DNA of 64,000 nucleotides. Source: Symploca sp. SIO1C2 (lineage in GTDB: Bacteria; Cyanobacteriota; Cyanobacteriia; Cyanobacteriales; Coleofasciculaceae). The stretch lies in NCBI GenBank assembly GCA_010672925.1, contig JAAHFP010000005.1, forward strand, positions 62,001 to 126,000, written 5' to 3'. Under the pieces are notes generated by a model. It worked only from the letters and a program-made list of their open reading frames with translations, ran no database searches and was not told the DNA's origin. Of this stretch, positions 1-7,403 are shown in pieces (positions within the stretch are counted from its first letter, which is position 1; each line of letters starts with the position of its first letter). The position numbers were made by a program, and so were the translations under genes.

Positions 1-1
1 A

Positions 2-568
2 GCGGAAACTAGTAAGCGTATTAAGCGCTTGAGTGAGTCTTCCCAAAAAGTTTCGCGGGTGGTCAGCTTGATTAGTAATTTTACTACCCAAACCCAACTG
101 CTGGCATTGAATGCGGCGATTGAGGCGACTAGGGCTGGTGAATATGGTAGGGGTTTTGTGGTAGTTGCGGACGAGGTGCGTTCTCTGGCTCGTCAGTCGG
201 CTGAAGCTACTAGCGAAATTGAGCAGCTGGTGCAGGAAATCCAGCAGGGTACGGCGGAGGTATCCACAGTGATGGAAACGGGTATTCAGCAGGTGGCTCA
301 GGGTACAGCGATGGTCCAGGATGCCCGCCAGAATTTGAGTGCAATTGTGGAAGCTACTAGTCAAATCAGTAATTTGGTTGAGGGTATTACTGAGTCAACT
401 CAGGTACAAGCTCAAGAGTTTCAATCAATGACGAAAACGATGACTGATGTAGCAGCGATCGCTAATCAAACTTCTGAGGACTCTATCCGAATCTCTCTAT
501 CTTTCCAAGACCTCCTAATGATGGCTCAAAATCTTCTGGATAGTACTGATCAGTTTAAGGTTGATTAG
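2..568 (+). CDS. Methyl-accepting chemotaxis protein, C-terminal part (cut by window edge)
   Basis: The reading frame is open from base 2, so the 5' part of the gene lies outside the window. The 188 visible residues are the cytoplasmic signalling domain of an MCP: the hairpin tip that binds CheA and CheW is recognisable ([18 protein letters not shown], then [15 protein letters not shown]), flanked by long heptad-patterned helices. Such receptors transmit a ligand or light signal to the CheA kinase. A hybrid CheA and a CheW-like gene follow on the same strand, the order seen in cyanobacterial pilus-motility (Pil/Pix/Tax) clusters, so this is probably the PilJ/PixJ-type receptor of that set. 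The sensor domain is not visible, so the stimulus cannot be inferred. Confidence 0.93.
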   Translation, partial: AETSKRIKRLSESSQKVSRVVSLISNFTTQTQLLALNAAIEATRAGEYGRGFVVVADEVRSLARQSAEATSEIEQLVQEIQQGTAEVSTVMETGIQQVAQGTAMVQDARQNLSAIVEATSQISNLVEGITESTQVQAQEFQSMTKTMTDVAAIANQTSEDSIRISLSFQDLLMMAQNLLDSTDQFKVD

Positions 569-670
569 TTTGTTGTTTGTTGTTTGTCGTTTGTTGACTG
601 AACAATAATGACAGATAACCAATCACCAGCGACCAGTAACAAAAAAATAACCAACAACCAATAACCAAGA
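569..670. repeat. Low-complexity TTGTTGTTTG / AACCAATAACC tract
   Basis: The spacer is made of degenerate TTTGTTG-type units, then AACCAATAACC-type units. The same kind of tract recurs at 1026-1072, 1246-1310, 57520-57560 and inside the cheA-like gene at 2900-2962. Confidence 0.7.
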
Positions 671-678
671 ACTAATAA

Positions 679-1026
679 CTATTTCAAAGAATTCATGTAG
701 GAATTTAATCGGGGTGCTAGTTCATCAACAATTGGTTTTAGTGTATCCAACTGTTGGCTATTTAACAGGTTGCGAGAGTAGGCTCTTCTAAGCCAATGTT
801 GAGTTTCGTATAAGGAGCCTCTGGCTATTTTGACAAATCTTCGATTATCTTGAGTACTACCTCGTCCTACTCCTTCTGCTATGTTTGCACCAATACTATC
901 AGCTGAACGTATTAACTGTTTTCCTAGAGTATCTTTTGCTAAAGGCTCCCAGTTTTGAACCATTTTCCAGATTTCATCTGCTAATCTTTCTGAGAGTCGA
1001 TAAACATCTAAATCCTGAAATCTCAT
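679..1026 (-). CDS. Four helix bundle protein (23S rRNA-IVP / S23 family)
   Basis: This 115-residue protein matches the small four-helix-bundle family first described from 23S rRNA intervening sequences. It begins with the typical F-x-DLxVY-x-L segment and has the conserved core SADSIGANIAEG, followed by the aromatic/basic segment around RRFVKIARGSLYETQHWL. The molecular role of the family is unknown; members are often scattered in cyanobacterial genomes and occur near repeats, as here. It stands alone on the minus strand between two chemotaxis genes on the plus strand and is flanked on both sides by low-complexity tracts, which suggests arrival as an insertion between mcp and cheA. Confidence 0.85.
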   Translation of the reverse strand: MRFQDLDVYRLSERLADEIWKMVQNWEPLAKDTLGKQLIRSADSIGANIAEGVGRGSTQDNRRFVKIARGSLYETQHWLRRAYSRNLLNSQQLDTLKPIVDELAPRLNSYMNSLK

Positions 1027-1095
1027 TTTTTGTTGTTTGTTATTGGTTGTTTGTCGTTTGTTACTTGCCTTCTACCTAGAAGAAGAGAGTAACGA

Positions 1096-1202
1096 TACAG
1101 CGCTTACCGATGTTACCAGGTACAGTAAAAACGATGAGGAAGAAATCTATCCAATCTTGACAACTGATTTAGGTCTACCTCATTGTAGCGGTAACCGTTG
1201 TA
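1096..1202. repeat. 107-bp inverted-repeat element, copy 1 (MITE-like)
   Basis: The element begins TACAGCGCTTACCG and ends CGGTAACCGTTGTA, so its ends are imperfect inverted repeats of about 28 bp. A second copy of exactly the same length lies at 6493-6599. TA at both termini would fit IS630/Tc1-type insertion; this is inference. Confidence 0.65.
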
Positions 1203-1245
1203 TTCACAAAATATATTTTGAATAATGATACATCAGAAAGTTAAC

Positions 1246-1310
1246 GAATAACAAATAACCAACGCCAAACAACTAATAACAAACAACAAACAACAAACAA
1301 CAAACAACAA
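1246..1310. repeat. AACAACA low-complexity tract before cheA-like gene
   Basis: Tandem AACAACAA units run to the base before an out-of-frame ATG at 1311; the cheA-like gene starts at 1318. No Shine-Dalgarno sequence is visible, so translation signals of that gene are replaced or masked by the repeat. Confidence 0.7.
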
Positions 1311-1317
1311 ATGAAAA

Positions 1318-4300
1318 ATGACAACTATTCGTGAGCAAGGCTACCGCTATTTTCTCCAGGAAGCACCAGAATTGTTACAAGCTTTGGAGCAAGATTTACT
1401 GACTCTGAGAGAAGATTGCAGTATTAATAAAGTCCATAATTTGATGCGAACTACTCACACTCTTAAGGGTGCTGCTGCTAGTGTGGGTTTGGAAACAATT
1501 AAAACTGTAGCTCATTATTTGGAGGATATTTTTAAGGCTCTGTGCAAGCCAGATATTTCTATTGAGCCGGAGGTGGAGGCTTTACTTTTTGAGGGTTATG
1601 AATGTTTGCGCTTGCCTTTGACTGCTGAACTAACGGGGGGACAGGTTGATGAAGCTGGAGTTAAAAGCCGAACTGCTGCTGTTTTTGCTCAATTGGAGGA
1701 GAAGCTAGGGGATTGTTTTGCCGAAGAAGCACATCTCCCTTCTTCGGTAGAGTTGGGTTTTGATGTTACTCAGTCGATTTTTGAGGTGGGAGTTACTCAA
1801 AGATTGGAGGAACTTGCAGCAGTTTTAGAGTCTGGACAATTGATAGAGGTTGCTACTAGTCTCCGGACTCAGGCTGAAGTTTTCCTTGGTTTAGCTGAGT
1901 CTTTGGTGCTACCGGGGTTTGGGGATATTGCTCGCAGTGCGATCTCGGCTCTTGATGCGCACCCGGAACAGGCACAGACGATTGCTGAGATTACTTTGGC
2001 GGATTTTCGGGAGGGACAAGAGGCGGTACTGAATGGCGATCGCAATTTGGGAGGGAGTCCTTCTGTCGCTTTGCAGGAACTGACTGGTATAGGAGAGGAC
2101 GCAGGGACGCGGGGACACGGGGACGCGGAGATGGGAAGATGGGGAGATGGGGAAGATAAGGGAGACAAGGAAGACAAGGGAGACAAGGAGGACAAGGGAG
2201 ACGAGATAATATTTACTTTAGCGGAAGAGCTCCGTAATCAGGAGTCAGTAACTCAGCTCGAAGTTGAAGGGGTAACTGATGCGGTTGAGTTAAAGAACGA
2301 AGCTTTGGCTGATTCTCTGCTGGAGGTAATCTGGGGAGGTACGGAGGAGTTAGAGGAAAATGTAGCAGTAACTGATGATTCTATATTCATTTCTTTGGAT
2401 GATGAATTAGAAGAAAATACGGCAATAGCTGATGATTCTGCTTTTATTTCTGTGGATGATGAATTAGAGGAAGAGCTAGCTGTTGTTTATGATTCTGCTT
2501 TAGTTTCTTGGGAGGAAGAGTCAGGGGAGGATGCAAGAGTATCTAATGACTTTGTTTCTCTTAGTTTAGGTGAGGAAGATGGGAGAGGAAAAAAGGAGGA
2601 GAAGGAGAAGAGTTCACCTCAATCGCCGACAATTCCAACTTTGACTGAGTTACCTAGCACGGTGCGGGTGAAAGTTCAGCATTTAGAACATTTGAATTAT
2701 TCAGTAGGGGAGTTACTGACTAACCACAACCGTCAGTTACTCCAGAATGAACAACTACAGGCCGCGGTCAAGACCCTTGTTACCCGTTTCCAGGAACATC
2801 GGCAATTACTAGAGCAGTTAAGAGATGGGGAGATCAATTCAAAATTTAAAATTCAAAATTCAAAATTACCTTTGCGGAGCATAGTGAGCAGGGCAAGGCA
2901 CAATAACCAACAACCAACAACAAATAACCAACAACAAACAACAAACAACAAAAAACAAAACTTTTTTGATTCTCTAGAATTGGATGAGTATAGTGAAACT
3001 CAGCTTTTGATTCAGTCGGTGTTGGAAGATGCCGTGCAGTTGGCAGAAGCAAATGATGCCATTGAGTTATTTGCGCGGCAGTCTTATCAAACTTTGGAAA
3101 CCCAACGTCGGCTGTTGACTAGTACTCGTGATGTGTTGATGGAAGTCCGGATGGTGCCTTTGGGGGAGATTTTTGCCCCTTTACCCCGTGTTATACGACA
3201 GTTGGAAGTGCGGCATCATAAGCCTGTAACCCTTGAAATCCGTGGCACAGAGGTGATGGTGGATAAAGTAGTAGCCCAGAAGCTTTATGACCCTCTGCTG
3301 CATTTAGTACGCAATTCTTTTGATCATGGGGTTGAGTCTCCGGAAATTCGACGGGAGCAAGGTAAGGAGGAAAAGGGTCAGATTAGAGTTTGTGCTTACT
3401 ATCGAGGTAGGTATTTGGTGATTGAAGTTGGGGATGATGGACAAGGACTAGATTTTGAGAGGATTCGCCAACGGGCGGTAGTTAGTCAACTGCTTAGTGC
3501 TCAACAGGTTCAGCTTCTGAGTGAGGCTGAGTTGAAAGAGTTACTGTTTGAACCAGGTTTTTCGACTAATTCTGAGGTGAATGATCTGTCTGGACGCGGG
3601 ATTGGCCTGGATGTGGTTCGGGCTCAGTTACGGGTTCTTCAGGGTTCGGTTGAGGTTAATTCGGAGTTTGGGCGAGGAACAAGCTTTGTTCTCAGAATTC
3701 CCCAAAACTTGACCATTTCTCAGTTGCTTTTGTGTCAGGCTGGTAACCGCACTTATGCTTTGCTGGCGGAGGCGATTGAACAAATTTTGATTCCCCGCCC
3801 TGAACAGCTTAAGTGCTGGGAAGATGGCAAGGTGTTGCGTTGGGAGAATGATGGTTCTGAGCAACTTATCCCCATCTATCGACTTGAGAATATTTTAGAT
3901 TATTCTTTGAATTCTCCAAATCAGCCTACTCTAGCTTCTCAACCACAGGTTATGCCTTTAATGCTAATTCGTTGTCAGGATCAGTTGTTGGGATTAGAAG
4001 TAGACCAGTTGTTAGGAGACCAGGAGTTGGTGATTCGTCCGTTAGAAAAGGTGATTACTCCACCAAATTATGTTTACGGAAGCAGTATTTTGGCAAATGG
4101 TCAGTTAGCGCTGGTAGTTGATGGAGTTGCTTTGATGCATGAGGCTTCCCAACGTCAAATTTCTAAGGAACAAAGCGCTATAGAAAATCAATTTGGTTTA
4201 TCTGCTGGAAGGGGTAGGACGAGGGCGGATGTTCCTGCTCTTCCTTATGCAGATGATGTGGTTAATTTAACACCTCGTACTCTCGGACTTAGTCAAGAGC

Positions 4301-4740
4301 AGCAACGGTTAACTCCCCAGACACGTAATGCTTTGCCGGGAGCAACAGTTAGTAATTTTGGAGGAAGCTCAAGCAAGATGGTGCTGCTAGTAGATGATTC
4401 AATTACTCTGCGCCAAACTCTGGCTATGACTCTAGAAAAAGCCAACTATCGTGTGCTTCAGGCGAAGGATGGTTGCGAGGCTCTAGAAAAACTACAGCAG
4501 CAGACGGATATTCAGTTAGTTATCTGTGATATTGAGATGCCCCGGATGAATGGGTTTGAGTTTCTGAAACATCGTCAACAAGACCCAGAATTGGCGGGTA
4601 TTCCTGTGGTGATTTTGACTTCCCGGAGTGGGGAAAAGCACCGTTTAATTGCGACAGAGTTGGGGGCTACTACTTATATTACTAAACCTTATTTAGAGCA
4701 GGAGTTATTGAACAAAGTGAGAAATGCATTTGGGGAATAG
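1318..4740 (+). CDS. CheA-type hybrid histidine kinase/response regulator (PilL/PixL-like)
   Basis: This 1140-residue protein has the full order Hpt - linker - dimerisation - HATPase - CheW-like - REC. The Hpt phospho-site is H47 in RTTHTLKGAA. The ATPase domain shows the N box (LVRNSFDHGVESPEIR), G1 box (GDDGQGLD) and G2 region (GRGIGLDVV). The CheW-like part follows at about 790-930. The C-terminal receiver has acidic residues (VDDS), phospho-acceptor D1071 (CDIEMPRMNG), T1101 and K1123. It should take signals from the upstream MCP and relay phosphate to its own REC domain or a PilG/PilH-like regulator controlling type IV pili. Two stretches of the linker, about residues 261-296 and 507-548, are encoded by genomic low-complexity repeats. 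The long acidic linker (about 330-440) has degenerate repeats around DDSxFISxDDELEE. Confidence 0.95.
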   Translation: MTTIREQGYRYFLQEAPELLQALEQDLLTLREDCSINKVHNLMRTTHTLKGAAASVGLETIKTVAHYLEDIFKALCKPDISIEPEVEALLFEGYECLRLPLTAELTGGQVDEAGVKSRTAAVFAQLEEKLGDCFAEEAHLPSSVELGFDVTQSIFEVGVTQRLEELAAVLESGQLIEVATSLRTQAEVFLGLAESLVLPGFGDIARSAISALDAHPEQAQTIAEITLADFREGQEAVLNGDRNLGGSPSVALQELTGIGEDAGTRGHGDAEMGRWGDGEDKGDKEDKGDKEDKGDEIIFTLAEELRNQESVTQLEVEGVTDAVELKNEALADSLLEVIWGGTEELEENVAVTDDSIFISLDDELEENTAIADDSAFISVDDELEEELAVVYDSALVSWEEESGEDARVSNDFVSLSLGEEDGRGKKEEKEKSSPQSPTIPTLTELPSTVRVKVQHLEHLNYSVGELLTNHNRQLLQNEQLQAAVKTLVTRFQEHRQLLEQLRDGEINSKFKIQNSKLPLRSIVSRARHNNQQPTTNNQQQTTNNKKQNFFDSLELDEYSETQLLIQSVLEDAVQLAEANDAIELFARQSYQTLETQRRLLTSTRDVLMEVRMVPLGEIFAPLPRVIRQLEVRHHKPVTLEIRGTEVMVDKVVAQKLYDPLLHLVRNSFDHGVESPEIRREQGKEEKGQIRVCAYYRGRYLVIEVGDDGQGLDFERIRQRAVVSQLLSAQQVQLLSEAELKELLFEPGFSTNSEVNDLSGRGIGLDVVRAQLRVLQGSVEVNSEFGRGTSFVLRIPQNLTISQLLLCQAGNRTYALLAEAIEQILIPRPEQLKCWEDGKVLRWENDGSEQLIPIYRLENILDYSLNSPNQPTLASQPQVMPLMLIRCQDQLLGLEVDQLLGDQELVIRPLEKVITPPNYVYGSSILANGQLALVVDGVALMHEASQRQISKEQSAIENQFGLSAGRGRTRADVPALPYADDVVNLTPRTLGLSQEQQRLTPQTRNALPGATVSNFGGSSSKMVLLVDDSITLRQTLAMTLEKANYRVLQAKDGCEALEKLQQQTDIQLVICDIEMPRMNGFEFLKHRQQDPELAGIPVVILTSRSGEKHRLIATELGATTYITKPYLEQELLNKVRNAFGE
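2098..2204. repeat. GACGCGGGGA / GGAGACAAGGA low-complexity tract inside coding sequence
   Basis: The tract is read in frame as a Gly/Asp/Lys/Glu-rich spacer (KGDKEDKGDKEDKGD). The same units occur outside genes at 19196-19250 (GGAGACAAGGAAGACAAGG) and 54996-55030 (GGAGATGGGGAGATGG). Confidence 0.75.
2838..2962. repeat. TTCAAAATT and AACAACAA low-complexity tract inside coding sequence
   Basis: Tandem TTCAAAATTCAAAATT units and then CAACAAATAACCAACAAC units are translated in frame as an Asn/Gln/Thr-rich spacer. Matching tracts lie between genes at 56040-56086 (TTTTGAATTTTGAA) and 1246-1310. Confidence 0.75.
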
Positions 4741-4762
4741 CTGCTTAAGTGATGTTCAAATT

Positions 4763-4800
4763 TGATCCCCCTAAATCCCCCTTTCTAAGGGGGACTTTGA
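4763..4800. repeat. GATCCCCCTAAATCCCCC palindromic repeat
   Basis: CCCCCTTTCTAAGGGGG forms a hairpin just after the cheA-like stop. It is a common cyanobacterial interspersed repeat and could weakly terminate transcription. Confidence 0.5.
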
Positions 4801-4866
4801 GGTTATATCTTTTCTACGGGGAACTTTGAGGCTGAGCAATTTTGTGGATTAATTTAAAAAAGAGCT

Positions 4867-5424
4867 ATGTATAAAGAGTCAAATGTAGGTAAATTTATTG
4901 TTTTTAAGATTGCGGATTATTTCTTCGCACTCCCGATTCAGGATGTACTCAAGGTACTAAATTGTCCTTCTGAGGTGAGGGGAAATCTGAGATCAATGGG
5001 GTTAGTTCAGATGGGGCGTCATCTGATTCGAGTTTGGGATTGGCATGAAGAGTTAGCGGGCTTAAGTTCACCCCAGTCTCTGTTAGTCAACCCTAATGCT
5101 ACTGAGTTAGTACCTGCGGGTATTTTTCCTAAACCGCCGGTTAAACAAACTTTTTTAGTGATTACTAGAGATTACCAGAGGGATCTTTGTGGCATTGCAG
5201 TAGATGAGCCTCCTAATTTGGTGGAGTTACCGCTGGAGTTGACACAAAGATTGCCCGAGTCTCAGCAGCAGTCCGGTGTTTTTGAGATGGTTAGTCATGC
5301 AGCAGTTCTCTCTTCTGAGGCACTAACAACAACTATTTTTATTTTGGATGTGGAGCGATTTAATAAACCAGCGATTAGTGATTCTCAGCAATTGTTTTTG
5401 AAGCCATCTTCCGCCTCAGAATAA
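4867..5424 (+). CDS. CheW-like chemotaxis coupling protein
   Basis: The 185-residue product is a single CheW domain. It starts with the first beta strands (KFIVFKIADYFFALPIQDVLKVL), continues through GLVQMGRHLIRVWDW and has a later LVITRDYQRDLCGIAVDEP segment, the usual second subdomain. CheW proteins bridge receptors and CheA in arrays. It follows the hybrid CheA by 126 bp on the same strand and is probably part of the same transcription unit (PilI/PixI-like role). The last residues (about 168-185) lie beyond the domain and show no motif. Confidence 0.88.
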   Translation: MYKESNVGKFIVFKIADYFFALPIQDVLKVLNCPSEVRGNLRSMGLVQMGRHLIRVWDWHEELAGLSSPQSLLVNPNATELVPAGIFPKPPVKQTFLVITRDYQRDLCGIAVDEPPNLVELPLELTQRLPESQQQSGVFEMVSHAAVLSSEALTTTIFILDVERFNKPAISDSQQLFLKPSSASE

Positions 5425-6048
5425 ATGATACTGTGGGCGAATCGATTGGGGAAACAAATTTTAGTTTAATTAGCTCGTCATACCAGCAGTCAGTAGTGCG
5501 TTCGTATAGCGTGTGCGTAGCACAAACGTCTCGCTCGCTAGAGGTGAAAAGTGAGCAAGATGTTTCGCTACGCGATCGCACTACTCTATTCTATCATTTT
5601 AGCCGTGCCAAGTATCGGAAAAACCCAAGTGCAAGCAGTTGCCGAGAAGTTCGTTCGTGCTAACTCTTGCAACTCTTTTGAGATTTGCTAATATGTATTC
5701 GGAGTCTGGGGAAGTTTCAAAAGAGCATGAGCGTAGTCCTTGATTTTGTCATTGTTAAAGTCATTGAGCTTAGGTGTTTGCCGTGCTTTATCAGATATCC
5801 ATCGTGTTCCAACTCTTCAACGAACTCCGATTTTCTCTTTTAAGTCCCACATGGTAGAGACGTTTCATGAAACGTCTCTACAGGGTTTTCCCCGTTTATC
5901 CACAACGAGGGCATCTAACCGGACTTGATATAATTTGGGGCAAGCGATCGCAATTCCATTTTTGGACAAACTACTCAATTACGATGCACAGTTTCTCCTA
6001 TTCCTTGAGTCATGTTTTCTGATTAGTCTCTTTCAGACTATTCTTACT
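5425..6048. other. Gene-free repeat region between cheW and brnTA remnant
   Basis: I see no convincing gene. At 5498-5582 there is a HIP1-type repeat mosaic (GCGTTCGTATAGCGTGTGCGTAGC, then CTCGCTCGCTAGAG and CGCTACGCGATCGC). From about 5765 to 5950 lies the first of three related segments carrying the GTAGAGACGTTTC palindrome and ending GACTTGATATAATTTGGGGC. Confidence 0.6.
5854..5881. repeat. GTAGAGACGTTTC palindrome, copy 1
   Basis: A perfect 28-bp palindrome with arms GTAGAGACGTTTCA / TGAAACGTCTCTAC. The surrounding 110 bp (CCCACATG ... CCCCGTTTATCCACAA ... TTGATATAATTTGGGGCAAGCG) recur at 6640-6760 and 6885-6975. Confidence 0.85.
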
Positions 6049-6276
6049 TCAAGATATCTTAACGCTTTGGAGAGATTTAGGCTGGAACCGTCCCAGTGGA
6101 CTAGGCGGACAGTCTGGGTCAGACAGCGCCGCTATCTCAATTTCTTCATCAGTCATATTATCCACACGTTCCCAATTTGTTTGGCTCTCAATGATTGTCT
6201 CAGAACCATCTGGTAGAACCTGAATAACAGTACCATCTTCCCGTAATCTAACGTGTACGATAATCTCTTCGCTCAT
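6049..6276 (-). CDS. BrnA-like antitoxin (small)
   Basis: The 75-residue product starts MSEEIIVHVRLREDGTVIQV and contains MTDEEIEIAALSDPDCPP, which resembles BrnA-type antitoxins with their (M)TDEEI-x-x-AALSDPD motif. The ATG at 6276 overlaps the end of the upstream BrnT-like frame (stop at 6248-6250), the coupling expected in brnTA operons. BrnA normally binds the BrnT RNase and represses the operon. The residues after SDPD do not look like a normal DNA-binding tail, and the toxin frame is broken, so the module is probably decaying. The in-frame extension upstream of 6276 runs antisense-free but reads the toxin DNA in another frame and is not protein-like. Confidence 0.6.
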   Translation of the reverse strand: MSEEIIVHVRLREDGTVIQVLPDGSETIIESQTNWERVDNMTDEEIEIAALSDPDCPPSPLGRFQPKSLQSVKIS

Positions 6277-6466
6277 TTTTAGTTGCCCTTCTCGCAGAAA
6301 TAATCCGGTATTTTTTGTTACGAATGGTGTAAACCACAAACAATAGACCCAAAGATGTAACCCCGATAACTTACCAGCGCTCTTCTTGAGCAGCCCATCG
6401 TTCATCTAATTCTTCAATCCTTAGAGGATCACGAAAGACCTGAAGTGCTTCAGTGAAATCCACTCC
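6248..6466 (-). pseudogene. BrnT-like toxin remnant with in-frame stop and lost N-terminus
   Basis: Reading down from 6466 gives GVDFTEALQVFRDPLRIEEL then DERWAAQEERW, a TAA stop at 6371-6373, then VIGVTSLGLLFVVYTIRNKK and YRIISARRATKNERRDYR to a TAG at 6248-6250. This is the BrnT fold signature (GVxFxEAxxVFxDP ... DERxxxxEERW-hIG-S--GRLL-VV-T-R... RIISARxAT--ER--Y). The stop falls where the family reads W-(V/I)-(T/x)-IG, and the usual FEWDxxKAxxNxxKH start is missing; a repeat begins nearby at 6493. It is a type II toxin-antitoxin relic. Confidence 0.72.
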
Positions 6467-6492
6467 TTCTACTCAGTGTATGTGCGACAGCT

Positions 6493-6599
6493 TACAGCGC
6501 TTCCCGCTGCTACGAGGTACAGTAAAATCAACAAGAAAAGAATCTATCAAATCTTGACCACTTATTAAGGTGTACCGCATTACTGCGGGAAGTGCTGTA
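6493..6599. repeat. 107-bp inverted-repeat element, copy 2 (MITE-like)
   Basis: It starts TACAGCGCTTCCCGC and ends GCGGGAAGTGCTGTA (inverted repeats) and shares the core GGTACAGTAAAA...AATCTATC-AATCTTGACCA with copy 1 at 1096-1202. It lies beside the truncated 5' end of the BrnT-like remnant. Confidence 0.7.
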
Positions 6600-6648
6600 T
6601 AGCCAAATCTTGGTTAGCTCATGATACTTTTCTTTTAAGTTCCACATG

Positions 6649-6676
6649 GTAGGGACGTTTCATGAAACGTCTCTAC
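6649..6676. repeat. GTAGGGACGTTTC palindrome, copy 2
   Basis: The same palindrome as at 5854 with one arm mismatch, inside a 120-bp segment that also repeats the flanks (TAGCTCATGAT upstream, GACTTGGTATAATTTGGGGC downstream). Confidence 0.8.
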
Positions 6677-7151
6677 AGGATTTTCCCCGTTTATCCAAAA
6701 CGAAGGCATCAACCCAGACTTGGTATAATTTGGGGCAAGCGATCGCAATTGAATTTTGGGACAAACCACTCAATGAGCTCAGGTGTTTGCTGTGCTAACT
6801 AACGACCTTACCTTTTCTACTCAGTGTATGTGCGATCGCGCTTATCGCCAAATCTTAGTTAGCTCATGATGCCTTTCTTGTAAGTCCCACATGGTAGGGA
6901 CGTTTCATGAAACGTCTCTACAGGGTTGTCGCCGTTTATCCACAATGAGGGCATCTAACCGGATTGGTATAATATCCCGTGCTCCTAAACAGTTATCATA
7001 TCCTTCTACTTTGCAACCTTCTTCCTTTCCTTCTGCCCTCTGCCCTCTGCCTTATTTGCGCCTTTGTGGTTAATTTTAATATTCCTGGAGTAATATATAC
7101 TAATCCAAATTCTTACTGGATGATAGCGAAAAGATCAGTTAAATCTCGGAC
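6677..7151. other. Repeat-filled spacer before the DndD-like operon
   Basis: I see no gene. It contains a third copy of the palindrome segment (6885-6975) and, from about 6976 to 7062, a C/T-rich block (CTTCCTTTCCTTCTGCCCTCTGCCCTCTGCC) also found at 12510-12580, 27760-27812 and 47640-47690. The promoter of the operon starting at 7152 should lie in the last 90 bp, but I cannot define it. Confidence 0.6.
6894..6921. repeat. GTAGGGACGTTTC palindrome, copy 3
   Basis: A third copy with near-identical flanks, ending in CTAACCGGATTGGTATAATA, which resembles the inverted end of the TAYCAARTYCGG element family. Confidence 0.8.
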
Positions 7152-7403
7152 ATGACTACAGAATTCCGCTACTCAGATATTGCTACTAAAGCCATATCAG
7201 GTATCTTATCGGAAAAACGCTCCTCCTATGCTAAAAGAAAATTTGGATTAGGTGAGGTGCAGCAACCGATTATCGATGCTTCCCCAGAAGTGCGCCGTAT
7301 TATTGAAAGGGTGTTGCAGGCAGAAAAAGATAAACTATATTTAAAAGTTCCTCGTAATATTAACGATGATATCTTGAGAATCCTCAAGGAAGAAGTACAA
7401 TGA
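7152..7403 (+). CDS. Unknown 83-aa protein, first gene of DndD-like operon
   Basis: The product is 83 residues, basic in its N-terminal half (ILSEKRSSYAKRKFGLGEVQ) and helical and charged in its C-terminal half (VRRIIERVLQAEKDKLYLKV). I do not recognise the family; it is not DndE (no sequence resemblance). It overlaps the ATPase gene by four bases (ATGA at 7400-7403), so the two are translationally coupled and likely act together. The size and overlap recall small partner subunits of defence ATPases, but no function can be assigned from sequence alone. Confidence 0.7.
   Translation: MTTEFRYSDIATKAISGILSEKRSSYAKRKFGLGEVQQPIIDASPEVRRIIERVLQAEKDKLYLKVPRNINDDILRILKEEVQ

Noticed and set aside
1037-1225. 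62-codon plus-strand frame
   Set aside because: It lies across a TTGTTTG tract and the 107-bp TIR element.
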